DNA of 64,000 nt from Anniella stebbinsi (GCA_029215795.1 JARDYH010000002.1:275908310-275972309), one strand, 5' to 3'. Numbered from the stretch's first letter, positions 40,500 to 52,340 are shown. Notes: a model not told the origin generated them from the letters alone. A program made the numbers and translations.

Positions 40500-41404
40500 G
40501 GAGCCTTATTTGTGTGAATCTGAAACAGAGGGAACTGTGTGAATGTGAGTGCTAACTCCACCATGCAGCACCAGTCACCTGAACAAAAGGGTGGGGCTGT
40601 TGGTCCACTCTCCACTAACCAGAAGGACACATCATGGTACATCCAACTTTCTGGCAAACTGACAGAAGACACCTACCTAACCCAGCGAGATTTCTTTATT
40701 GCAAGAAATCTCATGGCAAATCTTAATGGTTACACACTTCAGAAATTGTATAGCTGATGGTCAGTAGCACTAAGTTCCAAGAAATTCCAGAACAATCAAA
40801 AGCTAATCACTACTACGGTGACAAGATCCCCATCAATGTAGTTTTTCCATTGCCATCTCCATGATTCTGAACACAAGGGAAGGTCAATTCAGGTTCCAAA
40901 CTCAGACAAGGGAAGGGGATGACTCCTGATATGATCTCTCAGGCAATCGAATTCTTAAAAGGCCAAGCAAACCACTCAAAGAGAGCTAGTCCAACCTTGG
41001 ATCATATGTTGGTAACTCAAAGGGAACATGGTCCAAGCCTAAACAAGATCACGGGGAAGGTAAACCCTCAAACACTGGGAGTTCCATGCCACAGCTTTCG
41101 CATAGCCAAATCCTCACCGCATGAGTCTAGACAGAGGAGAGAAAAGGTCCAACAATCAACAATCAACCCCAGCTTGCTGGTGCACTGAGCTGATGACAGA
41201 GGCACACAATCCACAGAGTTCAAGTCTATAAAAAGCATCGCAGTACTTTTCATGGCAGGTTCTTAATAATCCAAAATTCCACTTAGAAGGGATCATGTGC
41301 AGAGTGCCTCCAGAGTCTCCTGAGGTCATAGGAGTCTCTACTGGCTCAGGAGGGGGAATCCGAAATATCCTATGGCCTTGAGATGCTCTCCCAGGAATCA
41401 TAAC
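40500..41404 (-). mobile_element. Possible solo LTR (low confidence)
   Basis: On the minus strand the block would begin TGTTATGATTCCTGGGAG at 41404. It carries a TTTATA-like box near 41230 and an AATAAA signal (plus-strand TTTATT at 40695-40700). Dispersed open frames have no retroviral domain. The block has uniform moderate GC unlike its AT-rich flanks. No second LTR, primer-binding site or target duplication was found, and the lower boundary is undefined. Confidence 0.3.
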
Positions 41405-41484
41405 ACTGCTCTGTTAGTTGTCCTTTACACAGGGGAGATTCAGATCATCTATTTGTGTGGTCATAGTAATGAGGAGCTCAAGCA

Positions 41485-41509
41485 AGTTTTACTTTCGGAA
41501 AGTAAAACT
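41485..41509. repeat. Perfect palindrome, 12-bp arms
   Basis: AGTTTTACTTTC and GAAAGTAAAACT are perfect complements around a single G. It immediately precedes a MITE of the CCTATGCA family. Confidence 0.85.
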
Positions 41510-41510
41510 A

Positions 41511-41595
41511 AGGCTGCTATATCCTATGCACACTGACTTGGAAATAAATCCCAATCAACTCAGTAGAACTTACTTCCAAGTAAACATGCCCAAAA
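41511..41595. mobile_element. 'CCTATGCA' MITE, diverged
   Basis: AAGGCTGCTATATCCTATGC, CTTGGAAATAAATCCCAATC and TAGAACTTACTTCCAAGTAA form the paired halves of the family seen at 42693-42783. Confidence 0.55.
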
Positions 41596-41848
41596 ATAGA
41601 CTACACACTGCATAACGTTAAGGCCGACCAAAATGATTATTTTTCTGAGAAGAGCTTTATAATTGAACGGTTGAATACAAAATGTTACGTGGTTTCTAAA
41701 AGCTAAACGTGACTCCAAGCTACAAAAGCTAGCTAGCTACAGTCTTTGCCCAGATATATTTCCCTTGCAATCTACGTAAGTGTTCAATTGGAAGAACATG
41801 AAGTTAATGGGTTGAACTTGAAGAACTCTGAGCAGAAGAAAAATATAA

Positions 41849-41971
41849 TGGGTTGGATCCAGAATTAATCATACTTGGAGTAGGCCAATGAAAATCAATG
41901 AGACAAGCTAGTCCCATTAGTTGATTTCAATGGGCTTATTCTAAGTGTGATTAAATCTGAATCTAATCCAC
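41849..41971. mobile_element. 123-bp MITE
   Basis: TGGGTTGGATCCAGAATTAA and TCATACTTGGAGTAGGCC pair with GGGCTTATTCTAAGTGTGAT and TAAATCTGAATCTAATCCA. The centre is CAATGAAAATCAATGAGACAAGC, also used in the element at 26041-26172. Confidence 0.8.
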
Positions 41972-42031
41972 TGTTCAATTATTATTGCTTCTCACCAAAG
42001 GGAAAAAGGTGACTTTTAGGAAAGGCAATGA

Positions 42032-42536
42032 CTCGGTTCAGACAACACAATAACCAATGGTGGCTTAAATAGTCAACGGTTGGTTATTTAACCCACCATG
42101 TGTTATTGTGTTGTGTAGACTGAGTTTTTGTAACCAACGGTTAGTTATTTGGCTGAAATAACCAACACAAATGTCCAATGCTGTGCAGAGTTGGCTTTTG
42201 AACCACCATTGTTTATCATGTTGTGTGGAGGGGACTATTAGTTATTTCCTCAGTTTCTGTTGGTTATTTTGTCAGCCACAGAGTCGCAAGGCAAGAGAGG
42301 TCAAGGTGGTGGCTGCCGCTGTAGTCCAGGAGCAGGATAGATTTTTCAGCAGCAATGGCTGATGGGATACTAGTGGAGGACTGAGTGGCAAGACTGAGTG
42401 AGTCAACTCAATGCTGATCCTAATCCATACCACAGTTGATTATTAGCATGTTGTGTGGGAAGTACCCCCTAAATAAATAACTGTCAAGTTGATTATTACT
42501 CCACCATTGACTACTGTGTTGTCTGGATGCAGGCAA
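42032..42536. mobile_element. 505-bp TIR element, family 'ACAACAC' copy 2
   Basis: CGGTTCAGACAACACAATAA at the left pairs with CTACTGTGTTGTCTGGATGC at the right. The interior repeats CAATGGTGG / CCACCATTG and GTGTTGTGT several times, as in copy 1 at 9190-9727. AACTCAATGCTGATCCTAAT near 42408 corresponds to AACGCCAGCCCCAACC in copy 1. No transposase frame is present. Confidence 0.75.
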
Positions 42537-42692
42537 TGTGTGTTTTAACACCAGGGCCTGTGCTCTGAGTCACAATTCTAGAGAAAATGGTATTGCTTTT
42601 ATCTGAAGGTGACACATTCTCCTTTAACTCATTCAAATAACCATCAAAATATATGATCAATATGAGAAGAAGAACCCAAGAAGAACCAGACT

Positions 42693-42783
42693 CAGGCTGC
42701 AATCCTATACTGTATTACTTGGGAGTAAGCTCCACTGAACTCAGTAAGATTTACTTCTATTAGACATGCATAGGATTGTGCTA
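42693..42783. mobile_element. 91-bp 'GCAATCCTATGCATG' MITE
   Basis: AGGCTGCAATCCTATACTGT and CTTGGGAGTAAGCTCCACTG pair with ACTCAGTAAGATTTACTTCT and GACATGCATAGGATTGTGCT. It is a complete member with both ends. Confidence 0.75.
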
Positions 42784-42901
42784 TAAGTTAGCTGAACATA
42801 GTTCCCTTTGAAAGTAATTTAACTTAAGTCAGGACTAAGTTGCCCCATTGATTAAATGGAACCTAAGTTCAACTAACTTATTCTGGATCCAATCCAACCC
42901 A
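42784..42901. mobile_element. MITE related to 10332-10441
   Basis: AAGTTAGCTGAACATAGTTCC pairs with GGAACCTAAGTTCAACTAAC. The right end TTCTGGATCCAATCCAACCC has no full left counterpart. It abuts the preceding MITE. Confidence 0.65.
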
Positions 42902-43185
42902 ATGTGTGGGTAAGTTTCTTTAGTAGGAACTGTGACACATTCTGATCCGAGGCTAAAGGCAAATTCAGAACGGTGGAAGGAGGCCCTCATTGAAGGTCTC
43001 AGTGATGAGGAGACAATATTTCATTTCCATGTCAGAGAGCTGTATAAAGAACGGATTTTGATCATTCAGATGTGACTACACAATGTAGCATAGTTGAAGC
43101 TAAGCAGCTGTAGCAAGCAATCAGTGCAAGGATGAGAGAAGAACCCCAAAGTGAAAAGTTGCTTTGCACTTTGTAAAATGGGGGT

Positions 43186-43302
43186 GAGCAACTTGTGGCC
43201 CTACAAATGTTTTGTCCAACAACTTCCATCATCCCTAGCCAGTATAGCCAATGGTGAGGGCTGATGGGAGTTGTAGGCCCAAACATCTGGAGAGCCACAA
43301 TG
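43186..43302. mobile_element. MITE 'CCAACCTGG'-related
   Basis: GAGCAACTTGTGGCCCTACA and TGTTTTGTCCAACAACTTCC pair with GGGAGTTGTAGGCCCAAACA and TCTGGAGAGCCACAATGG. The centre carries TAGCCAGTATAGCCAATGGT. Confidence 0.75.
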
Positions 43303-44314
43303 GATACAAGTCAAACACATAAATAATTGAAAGAAGCATCAGTTAAGAAATTCAAAGCAAGAGTTACGAGGATAGAAACCGGAGAAGGCAACACCAAGAA
43401 GCATGTTTATATGTCAGTGCAAAGCATGACACTGCTCTTCCTCCACATCTGCAAGAGGGTCACGGAACATCATTCAGTGAAGGCATTAAGGATCATTGTT
43501 TCCCTATGTGACACGATTGCCCACAGGAAACTAATATGACCCCGAGAGGCTTTGAGACATGCTGTAAAAATGAAATTCTCTGCCTTTTCCCCCCCATCAG
43601 ATTTACAGATTTTATCGTTAATATATCTGAGAGGGACGCAGGGCTTTCCTTCTCACTCCCTCCCCCCCTTCCTTTACTCAATTGCTGGGAAAAGGCTGAA
43701 AGAATTATCATCTTCATCATGAACAAGATCTTTTAAATGTCATGAGCAAGGTTTTGCCTAAAACGGATGAATCATGACTCATACTCTCAGAAGGTAAAAC
43801 GGACGGTCAACCAAATTGTTGCCAACAGCTTAGTTACAGGAAAGATTAATTACACGTCTTTTACTTCTAGCCAGTCATCTTCTACAGGTATGAATGGAAA
43901 TACAACATCTAACTTCAACTGACAAATAATCCTATTTTTGGAAAACAGAGTGAGCCCCCCCCCCCCTTCAATAACAAAGATCTGCTCCCAGATTTGTTTT
44001 CTGCCACGTAATAGCCCCCCCCCCCCTTTTGGGAAACATCTGTGAAAACTGATTTTGGTAATACAATGCAAGCAATTGCTTTGCAACTCACCCCAATACA
44101 AACATGGTGCTGTTGCAGCAGGTCAGGGAACTGGATATCAAAGCATCAGTGCTAGTTCAAGAGGACACCTCACTCCTTCTGGTGGTGCTAAGACCCAAAC
44201 CCACTAACAAAACAGCTGCTAAAGATACTGTTATAAATAAGAACTCTTTCCAAACCTTCTACATTCATTGGCTGGGCTCCAGATGACACATTTGCCAGTC
44301 AACAGCAGATAGGC
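43303..44314. other. Unassigned sequence with two C12 runs
   Basis: C12 homopolymers occur at 43955-43966 and 44015-44026. No repeat family was recognised otherwise. Confidence 0.35.
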
Positions 44315-44720
44315 CAGTGGTTGCCATAGGACCGTGCCTCCAGCATGGAGCATATGGACACCATTGTGCCCACAGATATCTCTCTTAGTGCCCACAAGGT
44401 TCGCTCCCCCTCCTAATTTTTATTTTATTTCTGAAGATTGTTAAAAATAAAAGCATTTTGTTTCAAATGGGAAGCTGTTATGCTGTAAAGCAAAGTGCTG
44501 TCCTCCTGTGCCATCTTTGTTTGGGTTCAAAGGAATGATTTGGAGCCCAGACCCCACCTCTACCATAAATGAGCATTTTGTGATCTGCCATGCCCACCAT
44601 GATAGCCATTTTATGAATGAGCAAGTCCCCATCCGCCAACAGCCATTTTGTGAAAGTATCCACGACACCCTTTGAGAACTCCAGATATGCCCACTGAACC
44701 AAAAAGGTTGGGGGACCCTG
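44315..44720. mobile_element. ~406-bp hAT-like element
   Basis: The left end is CAGTGGTTGCCATAGGACCG and the right end reads CAGGGTCCCCCAACCTTTTT on the minus strand, a common vertebrate hAT terminus. The interior has repeated GCCATTTTGTGA / GCCATTTTATGA words. The flanking eight bases match weakly (four of eight). A related right end is at 8390-8519. Confidence 0.55.
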
Positions 44721-45121
44721 CCATCGGGCCCTTATAAGGGGTTATTCAAAACAGCCTAGAACCACCACCACTAATGCAAGCATGTACTTATTTGGACTGT
44801 AGAATGTATTCGATTTGTATTAAGGACACTATAAGCATTTCCCTGTATGTAGAAAGGTTTCTAGTTGGAATTTCCAGTTTATGATGTTGCTTGAAATTGC
44901 CTCAACCTCTGTTTGTGCTGTAGCAGGCAAAGCAGCCCTCTCCAAGTAGGACTTATTTATCACCATCATCTGTGGCCCTTAATTACCTGTTTGGGTCTGT
45001 TAGACAACGTTGTCTATACTAGATGGGATAGCATGGGGTATTGGCGAAGGGTTATAGGACAGGGTGTTTTTTTAAAAAAAATAGTTATGTTTTTGTTCCT
45101 TTTCTTATGAACACTACATAA

Positions 45122-45446
45122 CAGGGGCGCTGAACCTGAGGGCCAAATTTAATTTTGGAGAAGCTCTCGAGGGTCGCATTCTAGTGGTGGGCAGAACCAA
45201 AGACAGATGGGAAAAAAGCCCAAACCACCAAAAATATCAGCATGCTTTATTGCCGGGAACTAATCCTTAGGAGAGGCATTTCAAAGTTTTAGAATAGGAA
45301 AAAAAAATGTGCAAAAGCAAGGAAACCACCAAGCAGTTAGTGAGTGGTCAGGGGAAAGGGTTGACCATTTGGAAAATTCCAGAGGGCTGGACTGGGACCC
45401 CAGATGGGCCAGATTTGGCCCACAGGCCTGAGTTTCGAAACTCTTA
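45122..45446. mobile_element. 325-bp hAT-like element
   Basis: CAGGGGCGCTGAACCTGAGG with GGCCAAATTTAATTTTGG at the left pairs with GGGCCAGATTTGGCCCACAG and CCTGAGTTTCGAAACTCTTA at the right. The flanks CTACATAA and CTATTTAA share six of eight bases, supporting an eight-base duplication. No coding capacity is present. Confidence 0.7.
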
Positions 45447-45813
45447 CTATTTAAAAATGGTGCTAAGGATGAAAATGTTGAATAGAAAGTTTTCAGTGGT
45501 GCATATTGATGGTAGCAGTGGCATACACAGTACTGTAGATATTACATGTATAGGATGAAAGGCTCAAAATCCCAATGTCCAAACTGACCACCAAACATAG
45601 GGTTGCTTTATCTTTTAAACATATTTTAGTAGGACTGTTTGCAACACTAGGGGTGCCAAGATTCCATCCTAGTTGGGACCAATAATGGCATTCATTTTTA
45701 CATGAATGAAATATACACTGAGATTGCTAGATATGATATCCACATGGCTCCAGTGGGAAGGAAAACAAATATGTTTTACTAATTAAGATGCAAACATTTT
45801 ACCGTGCATAATC

Positions 45814-45946
45814 CAGCCTACCCCGACCTGGTGCCCTCCAGATGTTTTGGACTTCAGTTCCCAGCATTCCTGAACATTGGCCATGCTGGCTAGCACTGAT
45901 GGGAGTTGAAGTCCAAAACATCTAGAGGGCATCAGGGGAATGAAGG
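45814..45946. mobile_element. MITE 'CCAACCTGG' family, well preserved
   Basis: CTGGTGCCCTCCAGATGTTT and TGGACTTCAGTTCCCAGCAT pair with GGGAGTTGAAGTCCAAAACA and TCTAGAGGGCATCAGGGG. The centre is GAACATTGGCCATGCTGGCT. This is the best-matched copy of the family here. Confidence 0.85.
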
Positions 45947-46924
45947 CATAACCAAAATTTGATGGATGCTGACATTTTCATGTGAACAATAACAAAACCA
46001 GACAAAGTTTGTCAATGTCTGAAGTGATTGCTGACAGTCACCTAAAAGTGTTTATCAACATTTATTGGTATACATCCAAACAGCATGGATATATAGTCAC
46101 AACATTCTTTTCAGCATGCGAATGTCAACTTTTGTTGTAACAAACACATCCTAAAGTCAGAGAGAATGTGGATATAAATCAACCAGCTGAAGAGAACAAA
46201 ATCCAATCACTCGGGAGTCAACATAGATAAGCCTACCAATAAACCTGGTGGTGAACCACCAAGAGAGCTTCAGTATAGAACCATAATAAATAATACAATA
46301 TAATATACTTGCCTGGAGGAGATTCCCAGTCTGGAGGAACCATGGGATGACACAATCCAATTTGGTGAGTGACCACTAGTGGAACTCAGTGCTGGAGAGC
46401 TGGGTTGATCTGGAGCCATGTGACATGGGATCAGTTACCTTGCCAATGTGACTGCAGACCCACACTGATACCAGACTGGAAGGGACATAGGTTCGTAACC
46501 TAGTTGTCATAGTACCGGAGGTGTTTTTTCAGACTTTGGGGGATCCAGTTTTCTTGTGAAGGAAGGAACAGGGAGAATGTGTGGCCTACAAGGCCTCAGT
46601 TGAGACCAGACCAGGGGAGAATCCTCGACAGCTTGAGTTGGCAACAGAAGTCATACTGTGGGAGGAAGAAAAAGCGCAGAAGGCTGCTATTTAACCCTTC
46701 TTCCCCCTTGCTTCAAGGCCTTAGAATTCTAGGTGTGAGCCCTCCTGTCAGGAAGAGTTTCCCAGTTTATAGTACTTGCAGGTTGGTTCTCAACCGGCAC
46801 AACACCGCATATTAAGACTGCCAGGTTGCTGTCTGGGAAATGAATAATACAGATGAAGAATGAAAGACCACAGCTACTCCTATTCATTCCTCCACTGTGG
46901 ACTTTCACTCTTCCCCACCAGCAG
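45947..46924. other. Unassigned sequence
   Basis: No repeat family or coding domain was recognised. Confidence 0.35.
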
Positions 46925-47130
46925 TGCCTGGAAACACACAGGAAGCCAGTGAAGATGCATTAAAAAAGGGAAAATCTGTTCTATGTGGCTAGCCTTTTCT
47001 AATCTAGCTGTATTATGTTGGACAAGGCAGTCCCAAGTACAGCGCATTGCAATAGTCTAATATGGATGCTATCTGGACATGGATAACTGTGGCCAGGCTA
47101 CATTTGTGCAGCGACAGAAAAAAAAATCCT
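46925..47130 (-). mobile_element. Old L2-clade LINE fragment (minus)
   Basis: AAACACACAGGAAGCCAGTG, AGTACAGCGCATTGCAATAG and ATCTGGACATGGATAACTGTGGCCAGG parallel, in order, AAACATACAGGCAGCCAATG, AGAGTGCATTGCAGTAATCT and ACCAGAGCATGGACAACTGAAGCCAGG in the intact minus-strand copy. It corresponds to the C-terminal RT region. Confidence 0.7.
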
Positions 47131-49245
47131 ACAACTTAATCAAACAAAGAGGAGCAATATCAGATTTGACAACCAATTCCAGAGAAGCAGCTTCACTCAG
47201 AATTGTAACATGACGACTTAACCACAATAAAAGCAAACATGAGAAGAAAGCCCATGCAATTTCAAACTGAACCCTACTCTGCTTTTATAAGTCCCAGGGC
47301 TGGATCGAATCTTCAGAACATGTGTTTCCAGGACCAATACATCATATTATAAAATAGTTCAAGAAGAGAGCAGCTGGATGGTTAAAATTGTTGGTGCGAT
47401 TTACCACTGTTTACTGCGCCCCAGTGTCACTCAAGTATCAACTTCCTTATTGGTTTTAATCAGGGCTAATATGAAGTTTTGTTGCTTTTCTAAGTGAGGC
47501 AGGGCATTCCACAATGAAATGGCCTGTTGTGTCTCTGCAAAGTTGCAAAGGGTTCTGGGATCCACTCATCATATAGGATAGGAGTTAATGAAACATTGCC
47601 ACCTGGGAAACCTCCCAGGGGCCACATGCCAGAGCCCAAAGTGGGTGAAACTACTCAACTCTCAGCACACACCATCCACACTGAGACATACATCATCAGC
47701 AAACACCATCCACCTTCCCAGCCCACCCAGCTCTTCTCAGCTGGATGCAGATCAGCTCAGGATGGGGACATTCTCATCCCCATCCACAGTGTGCTGGGTG
47801 GGGAGGTTTAAACCTTCCCACCCAGCACACCATAACACGCATGAAACCAGGACTTCTCCACTTCTCAGGTGACCTGCAACAGTCAGTTGAGGAGTGTCGA
47901 GGGTCTGACCCTTATCTGGCTCCCAACTGAGCCATTGGCTTGAGGAGCGTTCCTCATGCCAGCAACTCAGTCTGAAGCCGCTTTCATGCCTTCCCCTTGC
48001 CTTTCCCAATTGGCTCCTTGAGGATGCAGCTCAATTGTGAGTTGCTTTCCTGCCGTCCCTCCTGTGGGACTAGGGCTGGGCTGGCAGGCCGAATTCAGCC
48101 TGTGGGCCAGAAGTTCCCCATCTGTGTTATAGGGGCTGCCCATACTAGAAGCACCACAAGATGCACGGCTTCTGATTCAGCAGGTGCACACCAGATGTGC
48201 CGCCAGAAGTAGATGCCTAGTCTTTACGGCGAAGTTGGCCTTTGTTTTAGGAAAATTTGAGACTTGAAGGCCCTAAAATCAAAGTGTTGACGCAAATCCA
48301 TTTACATTCATAAAGGAATCCAATTGTTGGAAAGCAAGATCAATAGGAGAAAGAACAATATTTGTCTTATTATTGTAAGCTTTGTTTCCTATTAATTTGT
48401 TCCTGCGAACTACTCTTGAAACCACAGAAACTTGGTTTCTCTCCTTTAATTGGAGCATATGATTTACAGCTTTCTTCTGTAGCTTTTATGAAAGACATTT
48501 TAGCTGTCCCGCGTGAGTTGCTAACATCTGCACTGATGAAGAAATTGCAAAAAGAAAAAAAACCCGCATCTCACAAAGGATTACAACTATCAGATTTTTT
48601 AAAGAGCAGTTATATATTATAATTTGATGTGCTGATAGTTTTTGAAGTACAGTCCAATGTAAACTTCAAAAGATAATGAATATTTCATTACCATGGAGCT
48701 AACAGAAAAAGTTCATAATTAGGACAGTTAGACTATATATAACCATTTAAACTGCCTCAATCATATTTAAAGGCTGCAATTGTATTTCCTGGTTGGTTAT
48801 GAATTATCCTTTTTGTGCCCTGCAGTACTCAGAGATGTTGGTGAAAAAACCGCCTGTGCATCAAGATCTACCAAGGAAGGCACACCAGGAAGCCTCTATG
48901 GAGTTGGGTTTTTTAAGCAACCATCTTCCCACACGCCTCGCTTCCTCTGCCCCATGACAACGAACACTCTTCTGATCTCCAAAACAAATACTTCACTCTT
49001 TTCCTGCTCTCAGCATCCTGAAGATTGCTTATTTAAATTTTTTCTTTTTTTTGCTGCTGTTCCACTCTGGGTGGGCTTGTAAATGAAACAATGCTGAACC
49101 GAGGCATACTTTCTGAACTGGTGACTTCAAAAGCAGTTAATCCTATGAACCCAGGATAAGCCAGTTTTGGACAAGACTCGTGTCTAAAACTTCAGTGTGC
49201 GAGAGAGAACTCCCAAAGATCTTGCTGCCAGCTTCATACAGAGCA
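47131..49245. other. Mostly unassigned; palindrome and GC-richer block
   Basis: The part at 47600-48140 is GC-richer and contains the palindrome at 47789-47830. GGCAGGCCGAATTCAGCCTG with GTGGGCCAGAAGTTCCCC at 48080-48120 resembles a hAT-type end. 48200-49240 is AT-rich with nothing recognised. Confidence 0.3.
47789..47830. repeat. 42-bp spacer-free palindrome
   Basis: Two 21-bp halves starting GTGTGCTGGGTGGGG are complementary at 20 of 21 positions, with the axis between 47809 and 47810. There is no spacer. Confidence 0.9.
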
Positions 49246-49369
49246 GCGTGGCACCCTCCAGTTGTTTCAGACTACAACTCCCTTCAGCTCCAGCCAGCGC
49301 ACTCAATGGGCAAGGGTGATGGGAGTTGCAGTACAAAACATATGGAGGCATCATGTTGGGGAAGGCTGA
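49246..49369. mobile_element. MITE 'CCAACCTGG' family copy
   Basis: CGTGGCACCCTCCAGTTGTT and ACTACAACTCCCTTCAGCTC pair with TGGGAGTTGCAGTACAAAAC and ATATGGAGGCATCATGTTGGGGAAGG. Confidence 0.75.
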
Positions 49370-49603
49370 TAGACTATGTGCAATCAGAGGTTGAAAGAGG
49401 AGTTACCTGAAGATCGCAGTAGCATCTGAAGAGTTCATCAGTGGTTAAGCCCCACTTTATTGTTCATCAGTGGATAAGCCCACTTTAAAGGAACAGCAGG
49501 CTCATTTTATTTTGATCATCAGTTTGCATCATATACTGTACCTATCCAGTTCTGTGCTCTCTTTCTCCTACTTTGAATCACAGTACAAAATCTAGTTTTT
49601 CTG

Positions 49604-49790
49604 CAAGGGCGTCATCACACGCGGGGTTTGATGCACACCTGCCGCAACTTTGATCCACTTTTTCAGCGCTGGACTCGCTCAGAGTGCAAGAACAGCAGGA
49701 CGGGGAAGACGTCATGAGAGATCAGCGCTGAAAAAGTGGATCAAAGTCGCGGCGGGTGTGCATCAAACCCCGCGTGTGATGATGCACTAA
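49604..49790. mobile_element. ~187-bp MITE with ~60-bp near-perfect arms
   Basis: TCATCACACGCGGGGTTTGA through CAGCGCTG at the left pairs with the complementary sequence at the right over about 60 bp with only a few mismatches. The central part is GACTCGCTCAGAGTGCAAGA to ATGAGAGATC. Many CpGs are intact. The high arm identity and CpG retention suggest recent insertion. A diverged relative is at 7866-8160. Confidence 0.85.
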
Positions 49791-50054
49791 GACTCACCCC
49801 ACCCCATCTTATTTTTTTTTAACACTTCCATGTCTTTTACAAGTTATGTATTTCCAGGGCCACTTACACAATAGAAGATGAAACAAATATAATAGCAAAA
49901 ACAAAAATAGCAATGTATACAACAGCAGATTAAAAAATAGCAGCAACAACACCATCACACAACACACAGCCTGAGAGACTATGAAAGGCCTTCACCTGAT
50001 CCCAGCACATGGTTTAATCCCTTAGTTCTCATTCACAACTGAAACAAGGTCTAA

Positions 50055-50393
50055 AGGCTTCTCCACACCAGGTTTTTTATCCCGCAACAGGGGCTTCTGC
50101 TTATGGATTCTTTGCTTCACACACCCTTACTCTTTTTTCTTTTTCTGAGGCTTGCCTTTATCTGCAAGTTCTATATATTTCATTAGACAGCCACTAGATG
50201 GCACTGCTGTTATAGTGCAACTTCCTTTTTTACACAGACACACTTTATTTTATTACCTCATTATCTCCGCTTCAAATAAAGCTGGGAAATGGTCGGAAAG
50301 CCCGCTGGAAATTGATAGCATCATGTAAAAGACCTGCAAATGTCCATGAGCAACCAATCTCAATCGCAGGATAAAAGTCCCATGTGGAGAAGC
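50055..50393. mobile_element. ~339-bp TIR element
   Basis: GCTTCTCCACACCAGGTTTT at the left, and GCTTCTCCACATGGGACTTT on the other strand at the right, followed by TTATCCCGC / TATCCTGCG. The interior contains CAGCCACTAGATGGCACTGC. No transposase frame is present. Confidence 0.65.
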
Positions 50394-52237
50394 TGTGTGT
50401 GTGACTGCATTTGCTGACATTTATACCCTGCTGGTATAAATGCCTCTCCCTTCCTTTTCTGTCTTAATTCCACTTCTCTTGCTCTATGTAAACAAAAGGG
50501 AAAATCCCCGACCCATCCTTGCTTCCCCTATCCTGTACTGCTTCATATGCAAGTGACCCACACAATCACAGAGAGCTCTGCTTATGGGAGGGCAGTGTAT
50601 GCCTAATGATGCATGTAGGGGAAGGACCTCAGGCTCAAATTTCACATGATGGCAGCAGGCCTGCATCTAAGTGGGATAGTGAGGACTATAAGAGTGTAAT
50701 AGGAACACAGGTGAGAGAGCTTAACCATCCCCTATTCCTTGGTTTGCCTTCTCACAATCCACCACCAGAACTCCCTTTCTCCCAGCTGTGCTCCACTACT
50801 GAAGCCTGCTAGGGATAAATGCCTGGGGTTAAGAAAGGGCCCACAGGAAGGGAAATGGCTCAGCTTCCCTCAGCCACATGCCCCTTTTAACATTAACATT
50901 GGTATTTATGCCGTTTTTAACAAACACATCTTCCCTATCATCTATCATTTCACCCTGTGATTGGAAGCTTCTCAGGTAGCTTTTTATGTTATACAATGCT
51001 GGCATAACAACATCATATTAATTATTATTATTATTATTATTCATTGACATTAAGATGATTATTATAATAATAAATAATAAACACTACATATATCAATATA
51101 TTATATCATAATCGATGGCATAAGAACATTATTAATGCTATTACAATTACTACTACTGATAAATTATATCATCATCACCAACATTAAAGAGGGTGTTAAC
51201 AAAAATCAGGTTTTTTTATTTCATTCTTGTAAATGGTTGCAGAGAAGCTAACATCCAGACATGCTGGAAATATTTATACTGGAGGGCAGGATACAAATCC
51301 ATTACACACACAAAATTCACTGCCCCTCTGCCTCAGCGCTGGTTAGTGTGCTCCACTTCTCCTTCTTCCTGCTGTCACAGGGGTAGTGTTTTTGAAATCA
51401 GAAGTGGATAGCCCTATGACACCATCACCGACGAGTATTTACCAGCCTAGGTTTTTGAAAGTGTTTTCAAAATTCTTTTTTTTTTTTTGCTGTCCTTACT
51501 AGGTGAAAAAAATGTGCTACATGTTATGTGGAAATGCATGTAATGACCCTTTTTAGTGATTAAAAGCTGCTATCTGTGGGGGCAGGCAGGCAGGAATTGG
51601 AAGAGAGACTGCTTAACCCTTCCCCTGCACACTGACCCCTGCTCTAAATTCCCCCCTATTCCATGCAGTTTTCTTGTTGGGAATGTAATGAAGGAAATTC
51701 ACATTTAAAAGCTTGTGGAATGGGGAAATCATGGAGGCAAGGGGGACACTAGGATGGGCAAACAGCAGATAAAATTGTTGCCACTCCTCCTCCAGAATTC
51801 TACCCCCAATTTTTCTCAAAGAATATGGCATTTCCTTATTTAAAAGAAGTTGTTGGAGTACCATTACTCACATATAAATGACAGATGTAGTTTAGATCTA
51901 AGAATAGAAGTCAACGTTAGTAAGGAAAAAATAGGATCTACAGCAAACCGTTGCAGTGTGTAGTGCTCCTATTCAGGGTCAGCCAGCCATGACCTCTGCC
52001 AAAGTACTCCATTCCATTCTCCCTTTTCTGTGTTTTTTATTTTCCCCCTCCCCAACAGACATTGGGCACTTAATGGCCACTGAACATATTCAGTCCTCAA
52101 TGGGCTGTTTTGGGAGGACTCACCCTTTTGGGGTTTTTTTCCTGCTGAAGTTTGTACTTCTGAAAACCTTGGGGTCTCCCAAACATGCTGATACCTCCCC
52201 TCTTGCTTTTCAGTGACCCCATTTCAGCTACAGTCCC
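50394..52237. other. Unassigned; ATT-rich stretch at 51001-51180
   Basis: An (ATT)n array lies at about 51018-51041 within ATA/ATT-rich sequence, and a T run at about 51478-51489. No repeat family or coding domain was recognised. Confidence 0.35.
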
Positions 52238-52276
52238 TGTCAGCACTCAGCAGTTGAGTTTGCTATTAGAAGGAGT
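52238..52276. repeat. Short repeat shared with the hairpin at 1000-1035
   Basis: CTGTCAGCACTC, then TTTGCTATTAGAAGGAGTG, matches 994-1035 (TTGTCAGCACTC...TTTGCTATTAGAAGGAGTG). The hairpin's left arm is replaced by AGCAGTTGAG. Confidence 0.65.
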
Positions 52277-52340
52277 GTTGCCTTTTTCATATGTAAACTG
52301 TGGATGTTGGAGGGTGGCACTTCCAGAGAGGAATAAGCTA

